Positions 61,331 through 64,000 of a stretch of DNA of 64,000 bases are shown here, piece by piece. This stretch comes from Azorinus chamasolen. Lineage: Eukaryota > Mollusca > Bivalvia > Cardiida > Solecurtidae. Location: the NCBI GenBank assembly GCA_963576725.1, contig OY755237.1, forward strand, positions 56,085,805 through 56,149,804, in the 5' to 3' direction. Positions within the stretch are counted from its first letter, which is position 1. Each line of letters opens with the position of its first letter. A model generated the notes under the pieces. That model had not been told where the DNA came from and did no database searches. It saw only the letters and a program-made list of their open reading frames with translations. The translations under genes were made by a program, and so were the position numbers.

Positions 61331-64000
61331 CAGGACACAAAATTTGCTAACGCTCTATTTGTGACCTTGACCTTGAAAGTTCACAATTGGGTTTTGTATG
61401 CAACACACCTTCAAGTGATACTGAAGCCCTATTTGTGACCTTGACCTTGAAAGTTCACAATTGGGTTTTGTACGCGACACACCTTCAAGTGATACTGAAC
61501 ATATGTGTGAAAGAATTTTGAAAATCGGAGAAAAAATGAGTAAGTTATAGCCAGGACACGAATTTGCTAACGGACGGACAGAATTGCTAACGCCCTATTT
61601 GTGACCTTGACCTTGAAAGTTCACCATTGGGTTTTGTACGCGACACACCTTCAAGTGATACTGAACATATGTGTGAAAGAATTTTGAAAATTGATGAAAA
61701 GATGAGTAAGTTTTAGCAAGGACACGAAAATTGCTAACGCCCTATTTGTGACCTTGACCTTGAAAGTTCACAATTGGGTTTTGTACGCGACACACCTTCA
61801 AGTGATACTGAACATTTGTGTGAAAGAATTTTGAAAATCGGAGAAAAAATGAGTAAGTTATAGCCAGGACACGAATTTGCTAACGGACGGACGGACAGAA
61901 TTGCTAACGCCCTATTTGTGACCTTGACCTTGAAAGTTCACCATTGGGTTTTGTACGCGACACACCTTCAAGTGATACTGAACATACGTGTGAAAGAATT
62001 TTGAAAATTGGTGAAAAGATGAGTAAGTTTTAGCAAGGACACGAAAATTGCTAACGCCCTATTTGTGACCTTGACCTTGAAAGTTCACAATTGGGTTTTG
62101 TACGCGACACACCTTCAAGTGATACTGAACATTTGTGTGAAAGAATTTTGAAAATCGGAGAAAAAATGAGTAAGTTATAGCCAGGACACGAATTTGCTAA
62201 CGGACGGACGGACAGAATTGCTAACGCCCTATTTGTGACCTTGACCTTGAAAGTTCACCATTGGGTTTTGTACGCGACACACCTTCAAGTGATACTGAAC
62301 ATACGTGTGAAAGAATTTTGAAAATTGGTGAAAAGATGAGTAAGTTTTAGCAAGGACACGAAAAAATTGCTAACGCCCTATTTGTGACCTTGACCTTGAA
62401 AGTTCACAATTGGGTTTTGTACGCGACACACCTTCAAGTGATACTGAACATTTGTGTGAAAGAATTTTGAAAATCGGAGAAAAAATGAGTAAGTTATAGC
62501 CAGGACACGAATTTGCTAACGGACGGACGGACAGAATTGCTAACGCCCTATTTGTGACCTTGACCTTGAAAGTTCACCATTGGGTTTTGTACGCGACACA
62601 CCTTCAAGTGATACTGAACATACGTGTGAAAGAATTTTGAAAATTGGTGAAAAGATGAGTAAGTTTTAGCAAGGACACGAAAATTGCTAACGCCCTATTT
62701 GTGACCTTGACCTTGAAAGTTCACAATTGGGTTTTGTACGCGACACACCTTCAAGTGATACTGAACATTTGTGTGAAAGAATTTTGAAAATCGGAGAAAA
62801 AATGAGTAAGTTATAGCCAGGACACGAATTTGCTAACGGACGGACGGACAGAATTGCTAACGCCCTATTTGTGACCTTGACCTTGAAAGTTCACCATTGG
62901 GTTTTGTACGCGACACACCTTCAAGTGATACTGAACATACGTGTGAAAGAATTTTGAAAATTGGTGAAAAGATGAGTAAGTTTTAGCAAGGACACGAAAA
63001 AATTGCTAACGCCCTATTTGTGACCTTGACCTTGAAAGTTCACAATTGGGTTTTGTACGCGACACACCTTCAAGTGATACTGAACATTTGTGTGAAAGAA
63101 TTTTGAAAATCGGAGAAAAAATGAGTAAGTTATAGCCAGGACACGAATTTGCTAACGGACGGACGGACAGAATTGCTAACGCCCTATTTGTGACCTTGAC
63201 CTTGAAAGTTCACCATTGGGTTTTGTACGCGACACACCTTCAAGTGATACTGAACATACGTGTGAAAGAATTTTGAAAATTGGTGAAAAGATGAGTAAGT
63301 TTTAGCAAGGACACGAAAATTGCTAACGCCCTATTTGTGACCTTGACCTTGAAAGTTCACAATTGGGTTTTGTACGCGACACACCTTCAAGTGATACTGA
63401 ACATTTGTGTGAAAGAATTTTGAAAATCGGAGAAAAAATGAGTAAGTTATAGCCAGGACACGAATTTGCTAACGGACGGACGGACAGAATTGCTAACGCC
63501 CTATTTGTGACCTTGACCTTGAAAGTTCACCATTGGGTTTTGTACGCGACACACCTTCAAGTGATACTGAACATACGTGTGAAAGAATTTTGAAAATTGG
63601 TGAAAAGATGAGTAAGTTTTAGCAAGGACACGAAAATTGCTAACGCCCTATTTGTGACCTTGACCTTGAAAGTTCACAATTGGGTTTTGTACGCGACACA
63701 CCTTCAAGTGATACTGAACATTTGTGTGAAAGAATTTTGAAAATCGGAGAAAAAATGAGTAAGTTATAGCCAGGACACGAATTTGCTAACGGACGGACGG
63801 ACAGAATTGCTAACGCCCTATTTGTGACCTTGACCTTGAAAGTTCACCATTGGGTTTTGTACGCGACACACCTTCAAGTGATACTGAGCATACGTGTGAA
63901 AGAATTTTGAAAATTGGTGAAAAGATGAGTAAGTTTTAGCAAGGACACGAAAATTGCTAACGCCCTATTTGTGACCTTGACCTTGAAAGTTCACAATTGG
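61330..64000 (+). repeat. Dimeric satellite array, 317-bp higher-order unit, continues beyond the window
   Basis: Two monomer types alternate: one with TTCACCATTGGG and TTTTAGCAAGGACACG, about 147 bp to the next; one with TTCACAATTGGG and TTATAGCCAGGACACG that ends in CTAACGGACGGACGGACAG, about 170 bp. GCCCTATTTGTGACC starts at about 61592, 61739, 61909, 62056, 62226 and so on. Copies from 61909 on are almost identical, implying recent expansion. Each monomer contains TGACCTTGACCTTGAAAG. Confidence 0.92.

Noticed and set aside
61330..64000. CRISPR-like regular repetition
   Set aside because: Whole units of 147-170 bp are repeated with no unique spacers; it is a satellite in animal DNA.

Overview
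This window is nuclear DNA of an animal, most likely a bivalve mollusc. The evidence is spliced GT-AG genes of animal type, tRNA-derived SINE pieces, and many elements built like the bivalve Pearl / Helentron group (tandem 150-170 bp cores, a GACG-type microsatellite, a 3' hairpin). The species assignment is inference. There are no bacterial or viral genes.

Two genes are visible, both cut by the window edge and lying tail to tail. On the + strand, 1875-17630, are the last 11 visible coding exons of a ROS1/sevenless-type receptor tyrosine kinase: the last fibronectin III domain, transmembrane helix, complete kinase domain and a long tyrosine-rich tail. Every splice phase agrees. On the - strand, 56171 down to 44882, are the last six exons of a multi-Tudor-domain protein of the TDRD kind, usually germline/piRNA factors. 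Its 5' exons lie beyond the window or beyond the satellites at 57-64 kb. Neither promoter is in view.

Almost everything else is repeat. The introns and the 27 kb between the genes are packed with short non-autonomous elements whose middles are long palindromes. Family names used here: A and A2 (TTAA ... TTAA, ends CCCTTTACTCCAT or CCCTTTCCCTGTTC, middle GCAAACAGAG...CTCTGTTTGC); B (TTAA ends CCCATTCCCTCATAGGC, middle AGAGCATTTGCTCC...); C and C2 (TA-flanked CAGTARAACCT ends, middle GCAGAAAGCTCC... or ACAGAACGCTCC...); D (stem GTTGAGTCTGAGTTCG); E (stem ACCAAACCCTATGTTGTGAC); F (GTTTGGATCCAGATGAGA inverted pair); G (AACAGTGCAGACCCTGATGAGA inverted pair). Nested copies show that A, A2 and B insert at and duplicate TTAA (piggyBac-like) and that C inserts at TA.

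The second repeat layer is Pearl/Helentron-like elements (23.7-27.2, 35.6-38.7, 41.9-42.5, 47.1-48.7, 49.0-51.9, 53.5-54.3, 57.5-61.1 kb) and a dimeric satellite that runs off the right edge (61.3-64.0 kb). These start with AACAAGAG or AACAAGATG followed by a small hairpin, carry tandem cores, and end in a larger hairpin followed by TAAAAA. The most notable observations are a common dyad centre shared by otherwise unrelated MITE families, covarying hairpins at the 5' ends of the Helentron-like elements, dense AGGTCA nuclear-receptor-type half sites in the right-hand satellites, and a minisatellite that grew inside a MITE palindrome.
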